From the NCBI GenBank assembly GCA_963169105.1, contig OY720636.1, positions 142,343,747-142,407,746 of the forward strand: 64,000 nt of DNA, given 5' to 3'. This stretch comes from Ceriagrion tenellum (lineage: Eukaryota; Arthropoda; Insecta; Odonata; Coenagrionidae). Both the position numbers and the translations under genes were made by a program. The notes under the pieces are model-generated. The model saw nothing but the letters and a program-made list of their open reading frames with translations. It searched no databases and was not told the DNA's origin. Positions 1-10,009 of this stretch are shown one piece after another. The first letter of the stretch is position 1, and every line of letters begins with the position of its first letter.

Positions 1-1289
1 CTACCTTGGCAACCTGATTAAGGGTATAAACGAGAAATTTTGCTCAAGTCTTTTACGAATTGCATTAATGTAAATTATCACCATTAGTAAATTTCAGTGT
101 GATTAGGGTCGAAATGCAAAATGTTTAGGTCCGGTTAGGTTGACGGTTCTTTTACACAAAATTAAAGTTTTACCTTTCTATTCCTCAAAATAAATCAAAT
201 CTACTTACGCTCTTATTGCATCAAACTCTTCATTTGATGGCATTCGTTCCTTGGAGTATGTGTGGGCAGTAAGATGTTGAAGTGGATCCTTGGCTAATGG
301 ATTGTGGGTAGAGAGAAACTTGCTGTCTTCACTGGCCTAAGTGAGTAGTTTGATTGACTACAATATCCTGCATTCATGGTGATTTCCGCTAGCATTGGAC
401 TGCCGGAGTACGGTATTAGAGTACAAAAATCTCTTTCCTAGGGATATGAACTCTTTTGAAAACATTTTTTTAGCGGCTTAAAGATCAAATGGTATATTTT
501 TCGGGAATCAGTGACAGGGTAGAACTCGATAGTTTCGTGCTATTGGGAAAAATGCTGAGTATAAACAAATTGAAATTTAAAGGTAAACATAACAGTTGCT
601 ATAATAATATGTTAAAACTTGGCATTTCCCGCAGTTTTCACTCCCAACATGAGGAATGTTTATACTTAAAAATGCCATTGAAAAGAACTTTTGCAAACTA
701 CTTTTTTTTCCAGATTTCGATGATGGACCTAAATTTTCATACTCATAAAGTTCATTATTATTGTCTTCATTTATCCGAGATTTTTCGCTAAAAGATTTTC
801 TTCATAATTCTTTTTTTCCCTTTCTTCTGTATCATTTCTAGCAACAGTAATTATATGTTTACCCGTAATAGATCCAAATGACTCAATTATATAAATGTTA
901 CTATTCCTATCATAATCACCATTTCAGAGTTAAAAACAAATTTTAATTACTTATTGTTAGAAAATCAATGATAACATAATTAATGGACTGTCATTCTCCT
1001 GAATATAAAAATAAATATTTCTCCTTAATGTGTAAGTTATTAAAAGTATATTATTAATTTAATATACAAAAAAGTGTAATAATTAAGTGTACTTGATTAA
1101 CATATGTAATTTCACGAATAACTATACTGATGAGGGAATGATGGAAATTAACTCCTCCAATTCTCTGTATTATTTTTCGCCCACACAAGCACCTCCTGAC
1201 GAGTCGGTGGCTCAGGAGGACTTATACTGTATTTATCATATTTCTGAATTTGTAATAACTGGCATTTATGTATCGATTCCTGCATTGGT
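1..1289. other. AT-rich flank, no gene recognised
   Basis: I recognise no coding motif here. Short open frames (for example a 100-codon one at 489-791) have AT-rich composition and no familiar motif. One perfect inverted repeat, CCTCCTGA/TCAGGAGG, lies at about 1193-1220 with a 12-base loop. It contains CTGACGAG but lacks the GAAA half of a hammerhead core, so I do not call it a ribozyme. Confidence 0.5.
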
Positions 1290-1304
1290 ATCAACTTGAA
1301 TACT
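1290..1304. repeat. 15-bp target-site duplication, left copy
   Basis: ATCAACTTGAATACT occurs here and again, identically, at 5497-5511. The two copies bracket the RTE-like element exactly, as expected for a duplication made during target-primed reverse transcription. Confidence 0.9.
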
Positions 1305-1329
1305 CTCTCTCTTCATGGAATTACAGCCC

Positions 1330-1983
1330 TTAGTGGGTCTTGGCCTCCTCCACAATTTGCCTCCAGTCTTCCTTATCTTTTACACTACTCCTCCATCCCT
1401 TGATGTTCATTATCTGCAGGTTTGCAGTAACGTCATCTATCCATCTGATTCTTGGTCTGCCTTTCCTTCTGGTGTGGTAGAACTTCTCCCTCATTATTCT
1501 TTTAGGCATCTTTTCTACCGCCATTCTCTCTATATGACCCAGCCACTCCATTCACTGAGATTTCACATATCTAGCTATGTCTCGGCCTTCAATTAATTGA
1601 TCCAGCTCTGCATTATACCTTATTCTCAGTTCATCATTTTCCTTTACAGGTCCATATATCTTCCTTAATATTTGTCACTTAATAAGGGCATTTTCATGTG
1701 ATCTCTTCATGGTCCATGTCTCTGAACCGTAGGTGACCACTGGTCGGACCAACGCCTTATATATTTTCATATTTGTATTTCTTGTAATGAGTTGGTCCCT
1801 GAACAATTGTTTGTTTGCAAAATACGGTCGATTTCCCGCCTGTCCTTTTTCCATTATTTTTCTCCTTATCTCATTATCATTATATACCATTACCCCAAGA
1901 TATCTGAAGCAGGAAACTCCTTCAAACTTCTTCTCCCCTATTGTCAGATTCTGTGTCACTCTCCTAGCCTCCCGTTTGGACAT
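1330..1983 (-). pseudogene. C-terminal domain of the RTE-like element
   Basis: Two minus-strand frames continue the LINE protein. One (1675-1983) has FRYLGVMV and the thumb-type stretch YKALVRPVVTYGSETWTM. The other (1330-1551) has the usual tail WLGHIERM, then GRPRIRWIDDV, then the ending W-IVEEAKTH. A frameshift and a gap of about 120 bases separate them. The end of the frame lies only about 25 bases from the element's 3' terminus, so the 3' UTR is very short. Confidence 0.85.
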
Positions 1984-2020
1984 TATCGTATACTTAGTCT
2001 TCTCTTCATTTACCTTAAGT

Positions 2021-2833
2021 CTAATATTTTTCTGCTTCCTTTTCCATTCGCTCGTAGATTTGTTTAAGGCTGCGCGTTGTCCTTGTTATAATTGCAATAT
2101 CATCTGCGTACGCACATATCTGACTCGATTTCCCGAATATTGTACCCTTCTGATCAATCACATTTATCACCTTGTGCAGAGCCAGATCAAATAAAATGGC
2201 TGAGAGCCTATCTCCTTGCTTCACTCCTGTTTTAAATTCAAATTCTTCCCTCAGCCTGTTGTTTACTTTTGCCTTGGTGTCTTTCATGGTCATTCTTATT
2301 CATTTTATATTTTTTTGTGGTATGCTACTTTCTCCTAGAGCTCTGTGCAGTCCATTCCGGCTGACACTGTCAAAGGCTTGCCTGAAGTCTACAAATAAGA
2401 TATGTAAATATACGTCATATTCATAAAATCTTTCCATTATTTGTCTCATAACAAATATCTGATCAGTAGTGCTTGTGCCTGGCCGAAATCCACACTGGTA
2501 CTCTCCAAGGATTTCCTCTGCATAACATTTAACTCTTTCACAGATCAGTCCGTACAAGATCTTATGTACTACACAAAGAAGTGTAATACCTCTATAGTTA
2601 CCACATACTAGCTTATCCCCCTTCTCGTATATTGGGGACATTATTCCAGATTTCCATTTGTGTGGCATGGTTTCAGCTTTCCATATCCTTGTAATATGTC
2701 TATGTATTGTTGTTATCAGAAATTTACCACCCGCCTTGATGAATTCTATGATAACGCCATCTTCCTCGGGTGCTTTATTGTTGTTCATCTTTTTAATTAC
2801 TGATTCAATCTCTTTTATCGTAGGTTCCGGTAC
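2021..2833 (-). pseudogene. Reverse transcriptase domain of the RTE-like element
   Basis: Minus-strand translation shows the ordered fingers and palm motifs of a non-LTR reverse transcriptase: NNKAPEEDG (near 2770), YRGITLL, QCGFRPGTSTTDQ, ILFVDFRQAFDSV (motif A, near 2350), TGVKQGDRLSAILF (near 2210) and the catalytic YADD box in ICAYADDIAII (near 2110). There is a break between about 2294 and 2300. The region directly upstream, which in related proteins is roughly 100 residues joining the endonuclease to this domain, is missing or displaced where the PLE inserted. Confidence 0.9.
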
Positions 2834-2845
2834 CTATGCCTCGTG

Positions 2846-3796
2846 AACGTATTTTATTGGTTTCGGTACGTTGATGATATTTTATGCTTATGGACTGGAT
2901 CATTACGCCAATCGGATCTCTTTAAAATCTTTTTAAATTCATTACATGATAATATAAATTTTAACATAGAATATGGGGACGATTCCATAATTTTTTTAGA
3001 TTTAAATATTTCTATTTCTAGTGGACGACATGATTTTAATATTTTTAGAAAATCAACTTTTACGGATTTTTTAATACCTTTTGACTCTGCACACCACCAC
3101 ACCCACAAGCTCCTTGCTTTTAGATCCATGGTCCATAGACTAGTTAATGTACCTTTTTTCCACCGAAAAATTTAGTCAGGAATCGAATGTAATAAAGTCA
3201 TTGGCTAGTCGGAATGGGTTCTATGAAAACCTTATAAACAAGTTATTACACCGTTTTCACCCAAGAAAGGCCATTCAAACACATCCCTGCCTGTCCATAG
3301 CTCCCTCTCAAATCGCTGGGTTAAACTTCCTTTTATTGGTAACTTGACTTATAAATTGCAGGAAATTGTACCAGCTGATAGGTTTAATGTTTTATTTTAT
3401 AGCCCTGTGACAATCAGAAGAATTTTATTCAATTTTAAAGACTGGTATGGCCCTGTAGGCAGGAGTGGTGATTACAAATTAAAATGTGATGATTGTGGCA
3501 TGAATTACATTGGTCAAACAGGCAGAAAATTTAAGGACTGAGTGAAGGAGCATAGGTTAAGTTTGTTTAATGGTGACGATAAATCCTGTTTTGCTAAACA
3601 TTTGTGTGATTTTAGTAATTTTGACGTGAGTGTTTTACACCGTTTTGACAAAGGGGCTAAGTTGGATTTCTTTGAGCAATATGAAATTTCCAATAGCCCG
3701 GCTAAGTTATGCAATGATGTGGTTTTTAATGACAGGTCACCTCTTTTAAACCTTGTTCTCCCTTTTGTCCGACAACGCCATGATAATGCTGCCTGA
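2846..3796 (+). pseudogene. Penelope-like reverse transcriptase C-terminus plus GIY-YIG endonuclease
   Basis: The catalytic RT box YVDD lies at 2867-2878 (FRYVDDILCLW), followed by FLDLNI and the PLE-typical HTHKLLAF and VHRLVNVP stretches. The reading then shifts frame at about 3150 (STEKFSQESNVIKSLA...) and back at about 3280 (LPFIGNLTYKL). The GIY-YIG domain follows: KCDDCGMNYIGQTGRKFKD at about 3481-3538, then VKEHR, AKHL, and an ending near 3796. An in-frame TGA at 3539-3541 sits where relatives usually have Arg, consistent with CGA to TGA decay. PLEs use this RT and nuclease to insert their own RNA copies. This copy is broken by two frameshifts and one stop. Confidence 0.9.
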
Positions 3797-3898
3797 CCTT
3801 CACCATCAACGGCTTTTCTTCGTCTCACTTCCCTCCCCCTACCTAACCCCCCCTCTCTCTCTGTCCCCCTTCCCCCTCCCATTCAGTATATATAGTGG

Positions 3899-3998
3899 AG
3901 TGTTTTGAAAAATTGTACCTTGATAATGGCACTAGGTGCTGAAACCATGGTCGGCAAAGATAAAAATTCAGTGTGGAAAGTTACAATTGTTTTTCACT
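3899..3998 (+). ncRNA. Hammerhead-like ribozyme at the 3' end of the Penelope-like element
   Basis: A type I hammerhead layout can be drawn by hand. Stem I is formed by TGAAAAATTGTACC (about 3906-3919) against GTTACAATTGTTTTTCA (about 3980-3996). The core TTGATAA is at 3920-3926. Stem II is GGCAC/GTGCT (3928-3940) with a 3-base loop. GAA is at 3941-3943, and a mini stem III ACC/GGT (3944-3951) is followed by C3952 as the expected cleavage-site nucleotide. PLEs are known to carry hammerheads in their terminal repeats. The core departs from CTGATGA at positions 3 (C to T) and 8 (G to A); these two bases pair with each other in the active fold and here remain complementary. Activity is unproven. 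Confidence 0.7.
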
Positions 3999-4002
3999 TT
4001 TT

Positions 4003-5150
4003 TGATGCAATTCCTATATTTCTTGTATTTTATTTTTGTAGATCGTTTTCTTCTTTTGTTTTCATATCTTATGTGCCTTCTTTCTTAATAGTTTATACTT
4101 CTCGGTATTGCTTCGGGTTTCTCTCTGCAGCATTTTCTCTCTTTGGCTCTGTTTTTCTCTTTAATAGCTTCCTTGCATTCTTCATCAAACCACTCTTGGT
4201 TTCTTTCCATCCTCTCTTCTCCAAACGTTTCTTGTGCTGCCTGTTTTATCACTTCTTCTATCATTTCCCACTCTTCATCTATACTTCTCTGCCTTTTAAT
4301 TTCTTTTTCTTTCAGTTTTTTCTGTATTCTGGAGCGATATTCTTCCTCTGTTCCTTCATCTTTCATTTTAGTTATATTCCACTTCTTTCTCTTGGTGCTC
4401 CTCTCACTTAGTACACTTATTAGTTTTTCCCTTATTACAGCTTTCACTAAGTAATGGTCGCTATCACAATTCGGTCCCCTGCAGGCTCTTACATCCATGA
4501 CTGTTGATGCATGACGTGCCATAACCAATGCATGGTCGATCTGATTAATCGTTCCATTAGGAGCTTTTCATGTGCCTAAGTGTATTCTTTTATGGTCAAA
4601 ACATGTACTTTTTATTATCATGTTGTTACTTTCTTCAAACTGACAGAGAAGATTTCCGTTTTCATTTGTGTCCTCATGTAGAGTGTGTCTACCTGCAACC
4701 ACTGTTTGATATTCCTCCTTTCCCACCTGAGCATTAAAATCTCCTATAACCATTAACGCATCATACTTCTGTATTTTACCACATACTCGCTCTAGCTTGT
4801 CATAAAACTCTTCTTTTCTCTCTCATCTATTTCTCTTCTGTTGGTGCATGGGCCGTCACAATGGTCATATTGCTAAATCTTCCTCTCAATCTTATTCTAC
4901 ATATCCTTTCACTTATTGCCTCAAATTCCATTACACTTTTCCTTATTCTTTTTGCTATTATGAACCCTATTCCATATCTACCAGATCTTCTCTCTGGGCT
5001 ACTATAGAACAATGTGTATTACGACTTGTCTATTCTTCCTTTCCCTTGCCATCTTATTTCTTGAGGTGCTACCACATCAAGTTTGAATTTTACTATTTTA
5101 TTTGCTACTTCATTCATTCTACCAGGTCTTAATAAAGTCCGTACGTTCCA
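4003..5150 (-). pseudogene. Endonuclease (EEP-type) domain of the RTE-like element
   Basis: This is the N-terminal half of the LINE protein, which would nick target DNA to prime reverse transcription. Motifs visible on the minus strand, in order, are a QEIRW block (catalytic Glu region) at about 5050-5080, VTAHAPTEE at about 4830-4860, GDFNAQVG at about 4720-4750 and SDHYLVKA at about 4430-4460 (the conserved Asp-His pair). A basic, helical linker rich in Lys and Glu follows (4085-4330). Stop codons and frame changes lie near 4820, 4565 and 4085. Similar reading continues to about 4003, where the inserted PLE begins. Such proteins are often mislabelled 'craniofacial development protein 2-like' in insect annotations. 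Confidence 0.85.
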
Positions 5151-5496
5151 TCTTGCAACTAATAAATCGTCGTTCCGTGTCGGTCGCCGAGGCCGTCTTC
5201 CTTAATTTCCATCCACTATCCGAGGCTTTTGTTTTGGTTTCATAACATTTTGTTATTTTTCCGGGATCGGGTTGTCAGTCCTATGCCCAACCCCCTACCT
5301 GGAGGACCAGGTAATTTTTTATCAAGGTTGTCTTCATTTAGCCTTTGTAGATCCAAGTACTAACTGCTAGGCAGCAGGTGCTAGTTTTGGTCCACCCTGG
5401 GTATTTTATTTACCCAGTACCCTCCATATCTGGTGGGCATTCCCCTATCCGCCACCTGGGGAGGCGCCCGATGAGAGACTAGCAACTCCGCACGGG

Positions 5497-5511
5497 ATCA
5501 ACTTGAATACT
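5497..5511. repeat. 15-bp target-site duplication, right copy
   Basis: This is the second, identical copy of ATCAACTTGAATACT. It marks the 5' end of the minus-strand RTE-like element at 5496, whose first bases read CCCGTGCGGAGTTGC on the minus strand. Confidence 0.9.
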
Positions 5512-8220
5512 ATGAAGAATAAATTATGTGAAATTTGGAAAAAATACCACACTGAGTTGCACAGCAGTTTTTTACCGCTTAGAGTATATAAATCAACAGA
5601 GGCAGCGTGAGGAACTTTAGGTGAAGCCGTTTTCGCAATAACGAGAGGCCATAGAATACTGTGATTGCTCTATGAAATCGTGACACAGGACGGATATTCT
5701 AACGACAAGTACTTGTTTTCTTCTTTAGAGTGAAATATTTATTTTTATATTTGGAAGGCGATACCTCTAGCATCGGCACTAAAGAGCAGACGATATGCTT
5801 CTCAATGCTCCCACGTGTCAATGTCTCTTTAAAATAGGTTGCAAAAGATTTAAAAAATATTTACTCATCAACTTTTCCGATATTATCCCAATTTCTCAGT
5901 AAGTCAACATCCTGCATTCAACAAACGTTAGATAAATATATGTATCTCAAACTCGCAGATGGCAAATCACGGAGAATCCAGATGTTTGGAGCGGCTTCAA
6001 ATTGGCACACGGCCGAGTAATGGCATCGCCGCCTCTGGTACTTAAATTACTTCAAGTTCTACTACCAGGTGGCGTCTGTAAATAAAAACGAAAACTTTAT
6101 ACGTATGTAGAGCGGAAATGGAAGCGCGGTTCCTTATTGGAATGTCGAAGGAGGGTGAGGAACGGAATGGCATATCTGCAGAACGGAGAAAAATGTCTCC
6201 GTGGGTCCCTAATTAAGCGCCGGAAGGAGTTGGCCGTCGTCGTTTCCAATTCCGCACCGCTCCAGAATATGTCAAATGGTTTGACCCTCCACTCGGCCCG
6301 GTCCAAACTCCCGCGCGAGATAATTTATTCATCGTTTGCGAAGGCAGCGGTTACCGTGGCCTCGAGGACACGTGGTCACTCACACCAAGGAGGTTACTTA
6401 CGTATATGTTTAGCTCCCGCAAAAGTTCCTGGCTCAGACCTGAGTGGAAAGGACGAGAGGTAGAAGTGGAGGGGAAAAATATGGATGGGAAGAAACTGAG
6501 ACAAAGTGAGGCAAGAGAAACAAACTACTTAGTGGAAGAGGCACGAGCCGCATACATCCACAAGGCCTCGCAAGACAGGTAGTTGTAAATCACCCATCGC
6601 TATTACTTAAGCAGCGGCCCTATCTTGAGGTCTCGTTGTGAGATGAGTCGAATTGGGATTGCTTGATTGTGGCGAATCATCTTACTTCGAAGCGCCTGTG
6701 TTTTCAGCAATTAGGGAGCATTTTTGACTTTCCTCACAAAACAACCCACCTCATTAGTTTATCAATATTTAGAAAGTTCAGTGTTATCCCTTGTTTCATT
6801 TCATTCCACATCATCCTTTTTCCCATTTTCCCAAACATACCAGAGCGGCCGTGGCTGGCTGGCTATTTAAGTCAGAGGCGTCTGTCTGCGTATCATTTTG
6901 TCCGCACGCAGCTTAACTTCGAATGGATATCATCCAGCTTAAAAACTATTAGTGAAAGGATCCGACTTAAAAAATCATAATGTAAATTCCGGAATGAATT
7001 TCTCTGTCAAAGTATTAGTTGCATTCTCTTCTTTAGTTATGGAATTCTCACTGAATAAAGTGGAGTGAAAATCATGAGATAAAAAAGATTAAGCAGTGTT
7101 AAGAATGTGATGATAGTTTTCCGTCTGCAATTATTCAGTCTTAGATTAAAGCATAGAGGAGTTTATGGTTCCAGAATCGTTTTTTATGCTATTTCTTGCT
7201 TAGAATTTATCTTTCAATTATAAGTCTTTCACACCTCTTTTATTGATTCACACACATCTTTTATTGATTTATTTTTATTTTATATGTATTTTTTAAATCT
7301 CTTGTGCGGTCTTAGAGTGCCGAGAGCGCAACTTTATAACAGGTTTTCTATGCCAAGAAGCAAATTCGCGATTTAAATACGAATGCTCACTCTACTTTGG
7401 ACCCGTCCCGGAATGGGGTTTTTAGGCCGGCAGTTATTCATTACCCTACTTCTCAATGCATTGCGCTCTACTCCTCAAAACATTGAATTCCCGCTCTCTC
7501 GCATTTTATCCGCCCGTCGACTTCCTGGGGCTCCAGAAGAGCTGCGAACTTCGTGAGTATTCCCGCAAATTATGTTTGCATACTCCTACAAGAAAGAAAT
7601 GTAATTTCGAGCCCCGTCCTGCGTAATAGAATATGTCGGTTTTATTTCCAAAAACATCCACCGCCTATCCAGATCTTCGACGCAAGCGTTTTTTTTTTAA
7701 CGCTCAAATTCAACGCTGAGATATTCTCGCTTGCTCCAGGGAATGTCTAAGTCGCTGTTCGCTCGTCTTCTGTCGAAAAGAAAATGAGAACTTTTTCCGA
7801 GTTTGAGAGGCGGACTGTAGAGCTCCCGTACGGATTCAATCGCTTCCTTCCACTGTTTACACGACTTCATGAAATGGGGATACGGTTGCCTGGGGAGATT
7901 GTTGTCGTCTTAGATTTTGGTTGGAGATGTCTCTTGCGAAGTCCTTCAACGTTTTTCAGAATATTTCTAAACGACCTTACGCCATTTGAATTCAATATCA
8001 AGGAAATTCCTGGAAAAGACAGTATCGGAGTGCATTTTTTTCGGTTCTACCAAATACTGCCTTCTATCTTGTTATCATCATACTAAGCTGTCGTAGGTTC
8101 TCTGGAAGTTCAATCTTGAACGACTGTTGTTTATTTATACAAGAATCTATACTATTTTTGACTATGATTGACATAAGTGAGGGCTTTTTATTGGAGCGTT
8201 GGTCAAAAGTTTAATAAAAA
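5512..8220. other. No gene recognised
   Basis: This stretch is AT-rich with a GC-richer patch at about 6100-6560. Overlapping frames of 69-108 codons on both strands there show no motif I know. A further frame of 100 codons at 7784-8086 is likewise unrecognised. A first exon or regulatory patch cannot be excluded, but I see no convincing splice or promoter signals. Confidence 0.4.
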
Positions 8221-8330
8221 AACTCCGGCTGCCATGACCAACGTTTCGTCAAATTTATTCACCGACTTCGGGCTGAACTACTCACGGCTGAAAAATTTAA
8301 CTCCAAACTTCATTAAAACAAGACAAGAAT
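8205..8330 (-). other. Possible decayed PLE-type terminal hairpin
   Basis: On the minus strand, CCCGAAGTCGGTG... runs into GACGAAACGTTGGTC at about 8240-8270. The GAAACGTTGGTC half resembles hammerhead-bearing PLE termini. An inverted copy of the GTTGGTC word lies at about 8201. The CTGATGA half is not intact and stem II is only a few base pairs, so this is at best a relic. Confidence 0.2.
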
Positions 8331-9953
8331 AGTTAATGTTGATTCATACACACATATAATTTTGAAAAATATTTTGAATACTTCTGACGTATCCGGAATG
8401 CATGAAAGCAGCTTATAACAGCCTAAAATTTAGCATTGTAACAGAATGTCTTATCTATAAAATTTTGTAACAATGGAAAAATAAGGAGGAGATATACTTA
8501 TTTACTCATGAGTAAATACCTATTCAAGAAATTATTCATAAAATTGAAGAGAGTAAACGTTTTTTGTATAATGTTTTTGACTAACCTAATCAAATTTCAC
8601 GAGATTAAACTTGGTTACTTTTACGTTACTTCTTTGTCACTAGAGTTTTGATTTCAGGTCATATTTACCGTTTATATAAAAAGTCCTTTCTGTAGATAAG
8701 GCTCCGTTTCAATGATTTTTTCTCCAAGAAAATATAATTCGCTTGGTTTTTTCTCATGTAGTTTAATATCGGGATTTCTGCTTTGAGTTATAAAAATACC
8801 CCTTTTAATTACAGAAGAGTGAAAAACCATTTTAACGAGTTGAAAAATCATTTTTACGTTGCATATAACATTTAACAATTACCGAAGCTGACTAGATTAG
8901 ATTCCTGGTAAAACAAAAGACGTGCTTAGGATTTAATGATGTACTGATGCACTTTAGAAATCTCGGATTGAATCTGTATCGGAGTAATGTATAGATAGGC
9001 AGCAATATTCTGCAACATAAATGTCATACTAGTGTGGTCCAAGAAACGAAATTCGTGGTGATGTGGTCTGATAGATAAGTTTTGCTTCGCTATGACTACG
9101 AACCGGATTAAATGTACCAAGCTAATTAAGAGCCGATTAAGTTGGTTCTGGCTTGTCTACAATAATTTCATAACTATTTACATTTTTATACAGATTGGTA
9201 CTTCATAAATAATATGGTTATTGTGATATACCTCAATTAAATAAGATATTAATATCATTAATCTGTATATTAGTTTGAAGTGTTTTAACTTATCAGTGAT
9301 CGTATTCTGTTGCTGACTGAAGTTTGATAGCCAAAGCCATGGTGAGTGATAATGTTTGAAATTATTGAATTGAAATTATTCTCGACTAATGATACGACAT
9401 CGTGTCAAATTAATTTATTGTACTTGAGAAGTGTCGATACGTACGATAAAACTTAGTATCCTCAATAACCACTTTTCTCCTGAAATCTTGTCTTTGCCAA
9501 ATATCTTACATGATGGAAGACTCTAGTTAAAGAAGAAATAATTGTTGGCTAAGGAATTTAACACTGTTTTTGCTTTATCTTTATTTTATGAAGGGTTTAA
9601 TTGCAAATAAAGGTGATTTCAGACTTAATGAAAGCGGAAATAAACTTCCATACGCAATTTATTTTGCAAATTAGCACGTAGCTACTAAAATACGGATTAT
9701 GGCGCCACTGTTGCCAGGTGACTGGACAATGAATGATTTCAAACGCTCAAATCAAAAGTTGGAAGATTAACTGCGGTTCATGTTTTATGCATTATTTGCC
9801 ATGATAATTCATAAATTAATGTAATTATATGTTTTCATTAAATTTAAAATTATAATTTCCTGATTGCAAAAGGCAATATAAATAATATGTAGACATTTTT
9901 AGAATTAAAAAAAATATTTGAGAAAAAAGTCAGAGCCAACTTTTACGCCTACT
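8331..9953. other. No gene recognised
   Basis: Strongly AT-rich DNA with only short open frames (61-68 codons) lacking known motifs. I see no repeats or RNA genes in it. Confidence 0.5.
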
Positions 9954-10009
9954 ATTATAACTTGTAAGGGCGGTTTTAAGCAGCTTAAAACTGACTTACA
10001 AGTGATAAT
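9954..10009. repeat. Hairpin-forming inverted repeat
   Basis: ACTTGTAAG at 9960-9968 pairs with CTTACAAGT at 9995-10003. An inner TTTTAAG/CTTAAAA stem adds 7 bp across a small internal loop, with a 3-base apical loop. ATTAT/ATAAT outside adds 5 bp after one mismatch. It may be a tiny MITE relic or a structured RNA. No second copy was noticed in the window. Confidence 0.6.

Larger units (their letters stand above)
2838..3998 (+). mobile_element. Penelope-like element (GIY-YIG class), 5'-truncated, nested in the RTE-like element
   Basis: The element runs on the plus strand, opposite to its host. It holds the last part of the reverse transcriptase, a GIY-YIG endonuclease domain, a pyrimidine-rich 3' UTR (3797-3898) and a hammerhead-like fold at its extreme 3' end. 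Host LINE coding resumes on the right at about 4000 and stops on the left at about 2833, so the PLE is bounded within a few bases. I find no clear target duplication. Truncation just upstream of the YVDD box is typical of PLE copies. It inserted after the host element did, because it splits a single host frame. Confidence 0.88.
1305..5496 (-). mobile_element. RTE-like non-LTR retrotransposon, near full length, interrupted by a Penelope-like element
   Basis: The element reads on the minus strand, with its 5' end at 5496 and its 3' end at 1305. Seen: an apurinic-type endonuclease region (about 4003-5150), a reverse transcriptase region (about 2021-2833), a C-terminal domain (about 1330-1983), a very short 3' UTR ending in a GA-rich tail, and a 15-bp target duplication on both sides. 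Without the plus-strand insert at about 2838-3998 the length is near 3.0 kb, which fits the 3.0-3.5 kb usual for RTE-clade elements with one endonuclease-RT frame. The 5' leader (5150-5496 on +) is GC-richer than its surroundings. The coding region has several stops and frameshifts, so the copy is dead. The clade is inferred from length, domain order and short tail; another endonuclease-type LINE clade is possible. Confidence 0.85.

Noticed and set aside
1193..1220. CCTCCTGACGAG...TCAGGAGG hairpin as a hammerhead.
   Set aside because: It has part of the CTGA-GA box but no GAAA half or stem II. Only an inverted repeat remains.
4143..4454. Plus-strand frames of 103-168 codons at 3905-4454.
   Set aside because: They are antisense shadows of the minus-strand LINE endonuclease coding sequence.
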